This document shows positions 1 to 10,439 of a DNA stretch of 64,000 nucleotides, one piece after another. The position numbers were made by a program, and so were the translations under genes. Origin of the DNA: Sambucus nigra (Eukaryota; Streptophyta; Magnoliopsida; Dipsacales; Adoxaceae). The first letter of the stretch is position 1; every line of letters begins with the position of its first letter. Under the pieces are notes generated by a model. It was not told the DNA's origin. It saw only the letters and a list, made by a program, of their open reading frames with translations, and did no database searches. The stretch covers positions 144,493,405-144,557,404 of the forward strand of contig OX422221.1 of NCBI GenBank assembly GCA_949130495.1, given 5' to 3'.

Positions 1-2104
1 TTTAACTCGCAACCCTATTAACAAGATTCTACTTCTATGTATTACCATTCTAATAATTGAGGATTTCAACAGATCGAACATTTACTTCCTGTAAAGTCTC
101 ACGAGTATTTATCCCACAACAAATACACATCTTTCTAAATATCCTTCTTATCAAGGCATAACCCGAAGTCTCAATTCGACTTCATATCTCAATATCCCTC
201 ACATCGATCAGAGGAGAGAACTATATTTAGTGCTTCTATCTCTCACTTTAATAGCCCTTAATCACTCTACTACGTGATTCTCGGCTAAACCTTTCAACCC
301 AACTCTTAATCAACAAAATAAAATGAAAAAAAATAAAAGAAGAGAAAGAACAACATCTCTCCACTCCCAACGTCGTTAAGGTTCACGTGTGGAGCATCCC
401 GTAAAAGCGGAATCCAAACAAGGAACCCCTCCTATGCATTACTACTCAACCTTGTTGGTCGTGGAGATAAGGCATAACAATCACATACAATGCAAACAAT
501 CAACCAAACACTCAAACAAGATAACACGACAAGTAATGAAAATCTCCTACCTACCTCAAATCACCCCTAGAAAATCTCAACCTGTATCCAGGAGAGATAT
601 TATAGATCAACTAGTTCCATTTGGAAAGTAGAAGAAATATAGCTTCGTAATTTAATTGCTTGCTATCACACCAATCAAACCAATATATCTTTACTCGTAT
701 AATACACATAATACAAGTAGCACATACAAAACATAATACTAAAAATATCATCACTCGCTTTATAACGAGTGAAGGAAAATATAAAACTTCCCTACCATGG
801 AAGTCATATAATTACCCTATTTATAGTAGCGTCAATACTAACACAAACTCAATATACACACCCGAATCTATAGTAAATACAATACTACTAAATCTTATCC
901 TAAGGAATACACCACCCACTAATAAGGTGGAATTACCGCCAACATTCTTACCAATCACTCCGGGTCAATACTAATGGTTCTCAGACACCGTATTCGAGTC
1001 TTATCCGAACCAATGTTAATTCCATTAACGCCCCAACCAGGCACCTTATCCTTGCCCTTGTTCTCCGATTAATAAGATCAAAATGTATGGTTTTACATTC
1101 CACGTCATAGCCACTGTTCCGACCCTAGCTGCCAATAATTTCCCACGCGATCCCTTTCACTTTCTCAAGAAAAGGGAACATTCTACCGACCTCCCCTTCC
1201 TTAGTTCAATGAAACCTCCTCGGGCGAATATCCACCACTGGGGTTCATGAACACTGTTCCTTCAGAAGTGTTAAAGACACTTATTTTGGAGCCTATCATT
1301 CCACTGAAGGGCTCTTCCTTCCTTACCAACTTTATTTTAGTGTACGTCCTCCCTAACCGTAAAACTCTTTATTCATTGTCGGCCTCTGATCGAGCCTCGC
1401 GTGAACATTTGAGGATATACCTTCTCCTCATTCCAGTTATCCTAGATAAACTCGCTGTTGATAGTGTCTACTGGGTTTCTCCATGGGCAAAACTTCATGC
1501 ACCCACAATTATGGTGACTACATTCCCACCGTTTCAGCACTACTCCTACGGGTGAAGGATTTTCCTTCATCCTTTTCATCAGGGCACTTCTATACCCTCT
1601 TCAAGGCCAAAGCTCCTGGACCCTATACTTCTACCAAACGAGGATGCATTTCCTCCATCTTACTTCAACGTGTGGCCCTTATCTTGGGCTCTTCACAACT
1701 TTGATTTAACGTCTCTTGAAATCCCAAGCTTAGTAATACTCTCTTCTTCTAGCGATACACAGAAAACTATATCTACTGTAATCATTAGTTACAGTAGCAA
1801 GACAAGAAAGTGCTACAAAAGGGAGCGACCTCCAAAGTGGTCCTTATCCCCGACCACATCTTACAGTTCCTAAACATCCCATCTCGCGATGCCTTCACAA
1901 CAACCTTCCCTGGTGCCCTTCTTCAATCGACTTACTAATCTCACACGAATGCGCAAAAGATTATATAGGTTATACCTCATGGCAGGAGAACAAAATCTCA
2001 TGAGAGAAATCAATGATCTTAATCCTAAGGCTCTATGTCAAATCAAAAGCAACGCTGAAAGCATAACGCGTCCACACAGACTCCTAAGAACTCTAGAACC
2101 TGAT
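1..2104 (-). pseudogene. Decayed leader/gag region of element A
   Basis: This is the internal region downstream of element A's primer-binding site, read right to left. I find no long open frame on the minus strand and no recognisable gag, protease or zinc-knuckle motif. Plus-strand open frames here (for example 1247-1555) are antisense to the element and show no domain. Position alone suggests untranslated leader plus decayed gag. Confidence 0.45.
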
Positions 2105-2116
2105 GCTCTGATACTA
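2105..2116 (-). promoter_or_regulatory. Primer-binding site of element A (tRNA-iMet type, mutated)
   Basis: On the minus strand the sequence two bases after the LTR end is TAGTATCAGAGC. It differs by one base from TGGTATCAGAGC, the complement of the 3' end of plant initiator tRNA-Met. The position next to the LTR end fixes the LTR boundary and the minus orientation. Confidence 0.8.
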
Positions 2117-2118
2117 TC

Positions 2119-4877
2119 TGTGACACCCCGTGATCCGAAATAGGGGGTGGCCAGCCCGATACTCTAATATAACAGGAATCATGGATGGAATCATTCTCAG
2201 TATCACAACAATATACAAAGTATACGGGATAACCACTCCAAATTTCAGAAAAATGGGTTGCCAAAAATTTTGGTTTTAAAGTTAAGGAAAGAATTTAAAC
2301 AACCCAATTAAAAAAAGAAAGTGGAAAACCCCGGATATATAATATTACATACACATCAAATATACAATAATGGACCGAATATGCTGTCGGTCAACAGACT
2401 CATACAATAATACTAAACAAGTTAATAATTTTACAATATACATTTCATTAGACAATTACAAAAGCTTGGGCCTCACGCCCGAGTAAAAAGACCCGATCTT
2501 AACTAGAGTACAAGGATGATGGCGTCTATTGCAATCTTTCTCGTAATACCCGCAAAGAATCACGGCTCGCCAAAATTCTACGGATTTGGAAAGTCAGAAC
2601 AGGCGTCCTTGCGGCGGAGCACCTGAGCGGAAACAAGATGCATGCACAACAAGAAATATGAATGGGTCAGGGCCCGATTTTATATGATCACCAGATGAAT
2701 AAAAAGTATGACAGTTATGAATAAAAATCATGCTAGAAAAGATAAAAATATACCTACACAGTTTTAAAACATGAACTAAGGGAATTATATGATCATAAAA
2801 TTTAAATTTAATTATACATAAAAAAATTAACATTAATTAAAAACCTCCATCATTTTATACTGTTCCATTTCATTGTTATGTTCCTTATTAGGAACTCATA
2901 ATTAAAATTTTTATGCTCTTTCTAGCATTCCATTCCTTATCAGGAATATAATCATCATCAAATGCTCTTTGTGGCATTTCATTGTTCTCTTTATGGCACT
3001 TAATCATGCTCTTTATGGCATATCACATACATCAAGTCCCACTTGATTATGAATTGTTATATTTATATACATATAACGATTCTAAGACCGCCCCTCCGAG
3101 TTTCCCCACTGGGCGTGCCGCTAAATAACCATCATCTTCCAGGGTCCTATCAAACAAGGCATCCTGGGCAGCTATCGCAACGTCGGGAAGCGGCCATATG
3201 CCCGCGGGAGAGTCAAGACCACACCCGAAATCTCCTCACCAGCGTAAAAAACATAACATATCTCTCATATGGCCCAGGTCTATATCCACCCTGCATTCAC
3301 TAGCCAGGGGGCTTCACTGCGCGCGCGAACTTCCCTTATGATGGCATTTAGAGAGGCGTGTTTAATTAAATTATCATTTACCAAATTCATTATGAAGTAA
3401 ATTAGCATTTACCATAATTATTACCATTTTTCACATGTATGTTTCATTTTATTCGAAACCATAATCATTTACATTTTGTAAATAATTCACCTTTTTATCC
3501 GGAGCCATACGATAAATTATATCGTCATTATAACCTCAAAGAATAAGTGAACTCCCAATTTAATTCACCCAACACCCTTTTGTGGTGTTATACTATTAAC
3601 CATCAAGGCCAACATAGCTCAATTGAGCTTCTAAAGTCTCCCGAACATATTACTACAACTCCTAGTTTCATAATAATCAACTAGAAGAAAAGAATGCCCT
3701 AACATCAATTGGCATATCCCCGGAAAATCCCCCACATAATCCATTTCTAATGCAGGGTAATTAACTAACTCATCTATAACTCTAAGTTTACTTCATACAA
3801 GAAGGTTCCTAGGCCCTAAACTTAAAGAAAATGTATTGAAATTGAGTTATAAAAACTAACTAAAAAACAACAGGAAAACGAATCGATTCACCCAAAAAGT
3901 GAATCGGTTCGGACTTAAAGACTTGGGATTCTATAACCTGCCGAATCAATTCGGCTTGGACCCGAATCGATTCTGTCCAAGCAGACCTGGAACTGACCCT
4001 ATGCGAATCGATTTGCCCCTGCGAATTTTCCAAGAATGGGTTAAGGATTATGAACCCTAGTCTTCCCAAAACTCAAAGCTCTTCCATTCTTACACACATC
4101 CAACATAAATAATCTACCCCAAATCATTCTACATGATTATTAACCACTAATATCCACAATTTCATCAACCTAAACCATGATTAGGGCTAAATTACCACAA
4201 AATCCATTTTTCATCCATAAATGCAAATACATAACTATCACACAATTTACTCATCTTAAATCATATATTAGCAATTAGAAAACTTGCCTTGAGCTTGCAA
4301 ATTCAGATTTCTTGGTGGTAGAACCAATCCCAATCTTCAATCTCCAAATCTCTCTTCTTTCTCCTCTTTTCTCTTCCTCTCTCTTTCTCTCTTTTTCTCT
4401 CTATGTTAAATAAATGCACTTAAGAGAAAATAAAAGAAAGGCAAGACATAAATCGTGCCTTTAGTCCACAATTCCCAACTTAAGTGGTTAATACCACATT
4501 AAAATGACTCCCAAATACGCATTTAAGTTAAAACCAGTCAAAAGTGCCCGGAACCTAAAAATACAATATGGCACTTATTTTCACTGTCTCATGCCTTCCG
4601 GGACTAACTACACCCTCTAAACTGGCATCCGATAATTTTATGAATTATTTCGAGTTCTGATTTCATTTAAACCATAATGTCATTTAGAACACATGACACT
4701 ATAAAACATGCAACCTGATGATATTTACTTTCACATATAGTAAATATGCATCAATCTAGTAAATATTAACGTTCAACTCAATCAATTAATATTTACTCCA
4801 GTTCCCAACATTTTATATAATTACCTCGAGTAGTAAATTAATATAAAATGAGTCTCCTAAAAGCGAGGGTTGTTACA
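2119..4877 (-). repeat. 5' LTR of element A
   Basis: About 2,759 bp, starting TGTAACAACCC and ending GTGTCACA in minus-strand reading, so it has the usual TG...CA ends. The stretch at about 3875-4025 holds several near-palindromic CGAATCGATTC-type motifs. No protein-coding segment is recognisable; short open frames here are shadows. Confidence 0.75.
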
Positions 4878-5067
4878 ATAATTAGCATCACCAAACTTAC
4901 TTCACCAATTTTCAAAACTCCAGACACAGGAAGACACTCCAGTGAATGAAATAACTAATTTTTATAATCCAGTGACTCCTTTTGATATTTACGATCTCTT
5001 AAATGCATGTTGGAAATCTCATTTATTAAACAAAAAGAAAGATTTCAGAAAACACATGAGCACTCTT
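4878..5067 (+). pseudogene. Endogenous pararetrovirus remnant, left piece (probable)
   Basis: This short piece lies between the LTR start of element A and the TSD of element B. It is the left half of the host sequence that B split; the right half resumes at 36992. One plus-strand frame is open for about 45 codons up to the insertion point and stays open after it once one TSD copy is discounted. I assign it to the pararetrovirus remnant because it is continuous with the sequence leading to the Caulimoviridae-type RT at 37776-39600. I recognise no domain in this piece itself. Confidence 0.4.
5063..5067. repeat. TSD CTCTT, left copy, of element B
   Basis: CTCTT directly precedes the 5' LTR of element B and recurs directly after its 3' LTR at 36992-36996. 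A perfect 5-bp duplication 32 kb apart shows that the whole block is a single retrotransposon insertion with later guests. Confidence 0.9.
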
Positions 5068-5531
5068 TATAATATCCCGTACTTTTATGTGTAATTAAAT
5101 TACATGAGTGGGTGGAATTTAATAATTTGAGATTTTAAAGTAAATGAGATGAACTAATTATATTTCATGTCGCAGGAGAATAAAAATGACAGGTGATTTT
5201 AATTTATGCGAAAAACACGTGTGGAGATGTATTGGATTAAGACGTTAATTTTTGATAAGTAACTCAAATGGAGATTTCAAGTGCACAGTTAGTCTCAAAA
5301 GGGTCGAGACAGTCAAAATAGAGTACCCGGATGTAGTGTTTGGGTTCCGAAGACTTTTTCGATCAGTAGGGATTCACAATTGTGCATACGAATAAATTTT
5401 GAGTTTAATAAGGGATAAACCCTCATTTCTCCCTTATAAGCCACGTGAGAAAGATAGAAAGAGAAAGGAAAGATGAAAAGAAGAAAGGAAGAAGAAAAGT
5501 GAGAAAAAGAGGAGAATCGGGCCAAGCTCTG
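5068..5531 (+). repeat. 5' LTR of element B, first part
   Basis: It matches the start of the 3' LTR at 33436 (both have TTTTATG, AATTAAATTACATGAGTGGG and ATGTAGTGTTTGGGTTCCG blocks). It breaks off after GCCAAGCTCTG, where the Athila-like element is inserted, and resumes at 13728. The first bases are TATAATATC rather than the TGTAATACC of the 3' LTR, so the terminal G has mutated to A. Confidence 0.9.
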
Positions 5532-7087
5532 TGATTGGGCATAAATATTGTATATTTATCCCCCTAATTTCAGAACATTTGTGAACCTGAGTGATGTAAC
5601 ATATATGGATTTGATGCACATTTATGCTACTAACCTTCGTTGGAGAGTATTTCATGTTTCGTGCTTCTCTTATTGGTTTTACAGGTTAATTATGCAAGCA
5701 GAGCAAAAGAGGAAGCAAGACAATGATAGAAAAGCTAAGAAGGCAAGTTCAAGTGCAAATTGGTAATTTTGTAGCTAGATCCGGAAGGAGAAGTCATCTG
5801 GAAAGTTGAAGAGCTCGAAACAACGAGAACACTAGAAGAAACGACACCCAAATCCGAGCTATGGGTGATAATTTATGCCCAGTTGAAGTTGAAGAAAAAT
5901 CCAAGGAAGAAAGGAAAGAAAGCTAAAAAATTCTAAGTGTTGAATAAGCACCCCACAACCAGCAAGCATTCGCGAACCCCAGGCCGAACCGGTTTGGGGG
6001 GGAGAACCGGTTCGGGGTGCAGGCCGAACCGGTTCGGGGTACCTGATGCGCGAATTTGCTCCTTTATTCTGATTGGTTCTTAAGACTTCTATGAGGTTAA
6101 AACTCTCAAAAATTGTAGGGTACGGGGGCAACAGCTTAGGAACAACCATTAGGGATAGTTTTAGTCAGTTTTTGATCGGGAGAAAAGGAGAGGAACATCT
6201 AGGAACATCAAGGGAATAAATTTCTTCAAGATTCAATTGTTACGGGTTTGTTTTTCAAGTTTTAATTTAAGATTCAAGATTCTTGTCATTATTCTTGCAT
6301 GCTTAGCTTCCGTATTTGATTCAACTTATTGTAGCGTTCATAATACATATTTACATGCTTTAATCTAGTTTCATCATGAAATCTTACACATGCAACGTTA
6401 TTATTTCATGCACTAGTCCATTTAACATGTCCGGCTAGGTTTAAAAGGTTGGGATGCATGAACCCAACCCGATGTGTTAGTGCACGTGTATAACGTCAAT
6501 CCGATAAATTTAACGATAAATTTTGATCGTATTGCGTAATTACATAATAGTTATGGATCTTTATATCTCGTTTACCTTTGGGTACTCGTGATGATTTAGA
6601 GTACAATTTGAGTGCAATTATCGCAATACCGATTTACTCATCCTCAGATTAGGTATGACGCGGGCTTGAACCTCGTATACATAATGCTTGGGAGTACTAA
6701 ATTCCGGGTCTGATTTATCGGATAAATTTATGATTGATGTTGTCACTGCATTACACTAGGGTTGGGGGATTGTATTCCCTTCCGGTTTTCCCATCATTAA
6801 GTTTAAATAGTTTCGATTCAACTTTTCATTCCTCATTTAGATACTTTAGTTTGCATTTGTCATCATAAGTTCATAATTGCATTTAGTCTAATCATTCCCA
6901 AAACCAAATCTTTTCTTTTTTTTTTAGAGTCATCGTTAGGATTCCTCCGTCTTATCCCGTCGTCACAACTCCGTTGTCCTTTTTCCCTGAGGATCGATAC
7001 CCGACTTGTGGGATTATTACTTGAGCGACAGGCTTGCACTTGAGCCTAGAGAGTACACACTTTAGAGACACATTCTGAGTCGTGTCA
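5532..7087 (+). repeat. 5' LTR of the Athila-like gag-protease element
   Basis: 1,556 bp with TG...CA ends. It is nearly identical to 12169-13722. A cluster of perfect GAACCGGTTC palindromes sits at about 5984-6040, separated by G-rich spacers. The last 110 bp carry a CTTGAGCG...CTTGAGCC half-repeat. Confidence 0.95.
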
Positions 7088-7093
7088 AATATT

Positions 7094-7110
7094 TGGCGCC
7101 GTTTCCGGGG
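7094..7110 (+). promoter_or_regulatory. Primer-binding site, tRNA-Asp type
   Basis: TGGCGCCGTTTCCGGGG lies six bases after the 5' LTR. It matches, with one mismatch, TGGCGCCGTTGCCGGGG, the complement of the 3' end of plant tRNA-Asp(GTC). This primer choice is typical of the Athila and Tat branches of plant gypsy elements. Confidence 0.9.
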
Positions 7111-7232
7111 AACTAGGTAGACTTAGGATTAGATCGATCCAATGCAAAGCTTTGACCAAAAATTCAAAAATTCAAAAAAAAAAAAAAAGAAAGCGTGGAA
7201 AGATTCACAATCATCACCTCTCCTAAGCTTTA

Positions 7233-8495
7233 ATGCAAAATTCTGAAACCACTCCCACACCCCATAATACTCCAACCAGCATTTATGAAAATCCACTTGT
7301 TGAGTATAACCCTGATAGTCCCCACACTCCAAACGCCCCACAGTTTTGGATCCCACCGCCCACACCGTTGCACTCAGTCTCTAGTAACACTCCATTCTCA
7401 TTCGTAGGACACACTTTGAGCACACCTAGTGAGAGCGCCGAGTCATCAAGTGAGAGAGAGATGTCGCAACATAGTAATGCACCTACCGATGAGGACGAGC
7501 TTCCATACCACCCGTTGAGAGAATTCTTATATCCTGAGCGCACTGTCATTCCGGGATGCATTATACTCCCGTATAATGCCGGGCAGTTTCGATTCAAAAA
7601 TGGAATGATCCAGATGCTACCACATTACCACGGTATGGATTATGAAAAGCCATACCTCCATATAAGGGAATTTGAGGACGTGTGTGATACTCTCAACGAT
7701 CAAACCTGCACACAAGAGGTAATCCTCCTCAAACTCTTCCCCTTCTCGCTCAAAGATAAAGCTAAAGCCTGGCTATGGTCTTTACCTCCAAGCTCGATTC
7801 CATCCTGGAATGAGCTCCAGTCGAAATTTCTCAAGAAATTCTTCCCACCACATCGAACAATCTCTATCAAGGCTCAAATTCAAGCGTTTAGGCAACATGA
7901 AAATGAGCCATTCCATCGATGTTATGAACGTTTCAACGAGTTAGTGGCTTCATGCCCCCATCATGGATTTGATCCATCGCAAATCATCTCCTTTATCTAT
8001 AATGGGTTAAATCTTAACTCCAAACAACTTGTTGAAACTATGGGAAGCGGTTCGTTTGTCGATCTAGATACCCACGATGCTGATCTTCACATGAGGTATG
8101 TCGCCGAGACTACCCAATCCTGGAATACCTCTGACCCGAACGTTCAAAATCGAAATCGACAATCCACCAATGCTCCATCGGCTTCCGACCTATTCCACGT
8201 AGATAAGAATTCTATGACGGATTGTCGATTGGACACCATTGAGAAAGGATTGCGAGACCTATACGAGTTATATGGAAAAGGACCAGCTGGACCCATTCCG
8301 AACCCTGTCGTGAAGGTGTGTGTAATTTGTGAGGCGGGACATTCAACTGAGGAATGTCCGATGATACCCGCCTACAAAGTAATGTTGCAAGAGCAAGTTA
8401 GTGGTATAAGAGGCTTTAAGGGTAATTTCGGTGCCCCGCACGGGAATTCATATAACCCTTCATGGAAAAATCATCCCGGTTTTAGCTACGGGTAA
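7233..8495 (+). CDS. gag: Gag (capsid and nucleocapsid) of the Athila-like element
   Basis: A 420-codon open frame starting 123 nt after the primer site. The N-terminal ~110 residues are Pro/Ser/Thr-rich. Residues ~130-260 match the retrotransposon gag capsid family, with the KLFPFSLKDKAKAWLWSLPP stretch and FLKKFFPPH followed by a RQHENEPFHRCYERF segment. A zinc knuckle near residue 361 reads CVICEAGHSTEEC, spacing CX2CX3HX4C, one residue shorter than the usual CX4H. The frame stops at a TAA (8493-8495) but continues in the same frame to 10439, with one more TAA at 8547-8549, so gag and protease were originally one polyprotein. Gag would form the virus-like particle in the cytoplasm. The start is the first ATG after the primer site in this frame. 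Confidence 0.9.
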   Translation: MQNSETTPTPHNTPTSIYENPLVEYNPDSPHTPNAPQFWIPPPTPLHSVSSNTPFSFVGHTLSTPSESAESSSEREMSQHSNAPTDEDELPYHPLREFLYPERTVIPGCIILPYNAGQFRFKNGMIQMLPHYHGMDYEKPYLHIREFEDVCDTLNDQTCTQEVILLKLFPFSLKDKAKAWLWSLPPSSIPSWNELQSKFLKKFFPPHRTISIKAQIQAFRQHENEPFHRCYERFNELVASCPHHGFDPSQIISFIYNGLNLNSKQLVETMGSGSFVDLDTHDADLHMRYVAETTQSWNTSDPNVQNRNRQSTNAPSASDLFHVDKNSMTDCRLDTIEKGLRDLYELYGKGPAGPIPNPVVKVCVICEAGHSTEECPMIPAYKVMLQEQVSGIRGFKGNFGAPHGNSYNPSWKNHPGFSYG

Positions 8496-8567
8496 CAACA
8501 TGCCGCAATGAACCCTCCTTCGCATGTTGCCCCTCCTCCACCACAATAATTTCAACAAGCTCCACAC

Positions 8568-10439
8568 ATGCAAGGACATGTGCAAGAACCACCACCTCAC
8601 GAAAATTATATCCCTCCACAGCGGAGAACTCTTGATGATACTCTGAATCAATTCATTGCAAACCAGACCACAACCAATGCCAAATATAATCGTCTAATCG
8701 GTGACATAAATGCGAATCTGTCAAAAATACAATCCTCGTTGAGTGTCCAAGAGAAGGGCAAGTTTACTGCCCAGGGCCAAAGACCTCTCCAAGGTCAAAC
8801 TAGTGTTAGCTCGACACCCCATGACCATCCTGAGCAATGTAGCGCAATTACCACTCTACGTAGTGGGATAGTAGTTGACTTGTCACCTCCCCCACGAGAT
8901 GTACTTAAAGACAAGGAGATTTCTCCCGGCACGAAAGAGGTCGAAGATGTCCCCTTGAATGAGAGTGACAAAGAAGACGCTAGTGAGCCCGAAGTCGTAG
9001 TGAAACCACCCTCCGCGGCACTGTTTCCTCAAAGGCTAATTCCTTCCCATAAAGGAAACCCACGTGATGACGTGCTAAAACAAGTTAAGCTGAATTTACC
9101 TTTCCTCGATGCCATTAAGCAAATTCCAGCTTATGGAAAAGTCATTAAAGACTTGTTGACGGTAAAGAGAATGATGAAGGTAAAGAAAAATGTCTTTCTA
9201 TCACAGAATGTGAGCTCCATTCTACTCAATGATCTCCCACCTAAATTCAAAGATCCCGGTGCACCCACCATTTCCTGCATCAATGGAGAATTTTTTTTCG
9301 AAAAAGCCTTACTTGATTTTGGAGCAAGTGTCAATATCCTCCCTTACTCCATCTATAGGCAACTTGACTTGGGCGGCCTCAATCCCACAAAGGTCACTCT
9401 CCAATTAGCGGATCGAACCGTGAAGATCCCAAGAGGCATAGTCGAGGACGTGATCGTCCAAATTGACACTTTCTACTTCCCGGTAGACTTTGTCATTTGG
9501 GACATGGAGCCCTCCTTTAACTCGAGAAACCATGTTCCCATCATCCTTGGGCGCCCTTTCTTAGCTACGGCTAACACAATCATCAATACTCGGAATGGGC
9601 GAATGCAACTCACCTTTGGGAACATGGCCTTAGAGACCAACATCTTCCATGTCGCCCAACATAAGGGGGAAGAAGATGATCTTCACGCGGTAAGTTGTAT
9701 AGATGAGATCGTTGAGGAATACTTTAAGGAGAATTATAGTGGAGACACCTTAGGATCCTCTTTAGTGTCGAGCCATGAGAATGAGGGGTCCCAAAAGAGA
9801 GAGCCGTTAGGGGTGTGCCCTATTTCATCAAGTAATAGTGGTAGTTGTGACAATGAGAAAAAAGTGGGGGAGTGGTGTGTAGTGACCGCAATTGAAAGAG
9901 AGAGAGAGGGGTTAGAAGAGAGAAAACTGGTGGAGTTGGAGATCGAGCAAGTAAGAGAGGACGTAGGCACTACTCGAGAGAGAGAACTAGGAGACATGAG
10001 CATGGAAGATTTTGAAAGAGAATTCGGGCAGGTGGATGAAAGTATTACTATTGAAGGCCAATATCTATTGGATTCATGTAGTCACTTAGACGAAAGTGAA
10101 TTGAAAGCAAAAATTGATGAATTCCTTCGTTGTGACAATCCACCCACAACACTAGAGGCCCCGAAGGCAAGTGAGGAGAAAAGTCGTGGTTCATCTGACT
10201 TAGAGCCCAACCCATGCATCTTAAAAATTGAACGAAACCTAGGTGTTCCCTCCGAGTCAGTGCACGCAGATCACACATTGAGCCAACATCACGAGGATCC
10301 CTTTCCAGTTAGTCACGACGAGTCTCCCGGTCTATCCTTTATCTATGGGCGAGGTCCCAACTTGTTCCGATTGTTAGATTATAATCCTAGGACGGGAGAG
10401 ACGAGGAGAACATCAAACCCCGTGAGTGGGGTCGGGTGA
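8568..10439 (+). CDS. Retropepsin-like aspartic protease and C-terminal extension of Gag-Pro
   Basis: A 623-codon open frame, in the same frame as gag and separated from it only by two TAA codons; 8568 is merely the next ATG. Residues ~215-360 are the protease: the active-site segment reads LLDFGASVNILPYSIY, with DFG in place of the usual D-S/T-G, and the second half has PIILGRPFLATANTIINTR. The following ~270 residues are Glu/Arg/Ser-rich with no recognised domain. In autonomous Athila elements this place leads into reverse transcriptase, but here the frame ends at 10437-10439 and no RT, RNase H or integrase follows. Whether the DFG enzyme is active cannot be told from sequence. Confidence 0.88.
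   Translation: MQGHVQEPPPHENYIPPQRRTLDDTLNQFIANQTTTNAKYNRLIGDINANLSKIQSSLSVQEKGKFTAQGQRPLQGQTSVSSTPHDHPEQCSAITTLRSGIVVDLSPPPRDVLKDKEISPGTKEVEDVPLNESDKEDASEPEVVVKPPSAALFPQRLIPSHKGNPRDDVLKQVKLNLPFLDAIKQIPAYGKVIKDLLTVKRMMKVKKNVFLSQNVSSILLNDLPPKFKDPGAPTISCINGEFFFEKALLDFGASVNILPYSIYRQLDLGGLNPTKVTLQLADRTVKIPRGIVEDVIVQIDTFYFPVDFVIWDMEPSFNSRNHVPIILGRPFLATANTIINTRNGRMQLTFGNMALETNIFHVAQHKGEEDDLHAVSCIDEIVEEYFKENYSGDTLGSSLVSSHENEGSQKREPLGVCPISSSNSGSCDNEKKVGEWCVVTAIEREREGLEERKLVELEIEQVREDVGTTRERELGDMSMEDFEREFGQVDESITIEGQYLLDSCSHLDESELKAKIDEFLRCDNPPTTLEAPKASEEKSRGSSDLEPNPCILKIERNLGVPSESVHADHTLSQHHEDPFPVSHDESPGLSFIYGRGPNLFRLLDYNPRTGETRRTSNPVSGVG

Larger units (their letters stand above)
1..4877 (-). mobile_element. 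Element A: Tekay/Del-like Ty3/gypsy retrotransposon, 5' part only
   Basis: Read on the minus strand, an LTR starts at 4877 (TGTAACAACCC...) and ends at 2119 (...GGGGTGTCACA), followed by a tRNA-iMet-type primer site and then internal sequence running off the left edge. The stretch just after the primer site (…GCATCAGGTTCTAGAG…, a TGTGTGGACG block and a TTTCAGCGTTGC block) closely resembles the same place in element B (16310-16370), so A and B belong to related families. The 3' half lies outside the window, so the second TSD cannot be checked. Lineage is inferred from the LTR length (~2.76 kb), the GGGGTGTCACA end and the PBS type, as is usual for Tekay/Del chromoviruses. Confidence 0.75.

Noticed and set aside
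1247..1704. Plus-strand frames in element A's interior as a host gene
   Set aside because: No recognisable domain, no splice pattern, and the region is antisense to a retroelement's leader/gag.
9734..10278. Minus-strand Ser/Leu-rich frames under the gag-protease frame
   Set aside because: They are shadows of the Glu/Arg/Ser-rich C-terminal part of Gag-Pro on the plus strand.
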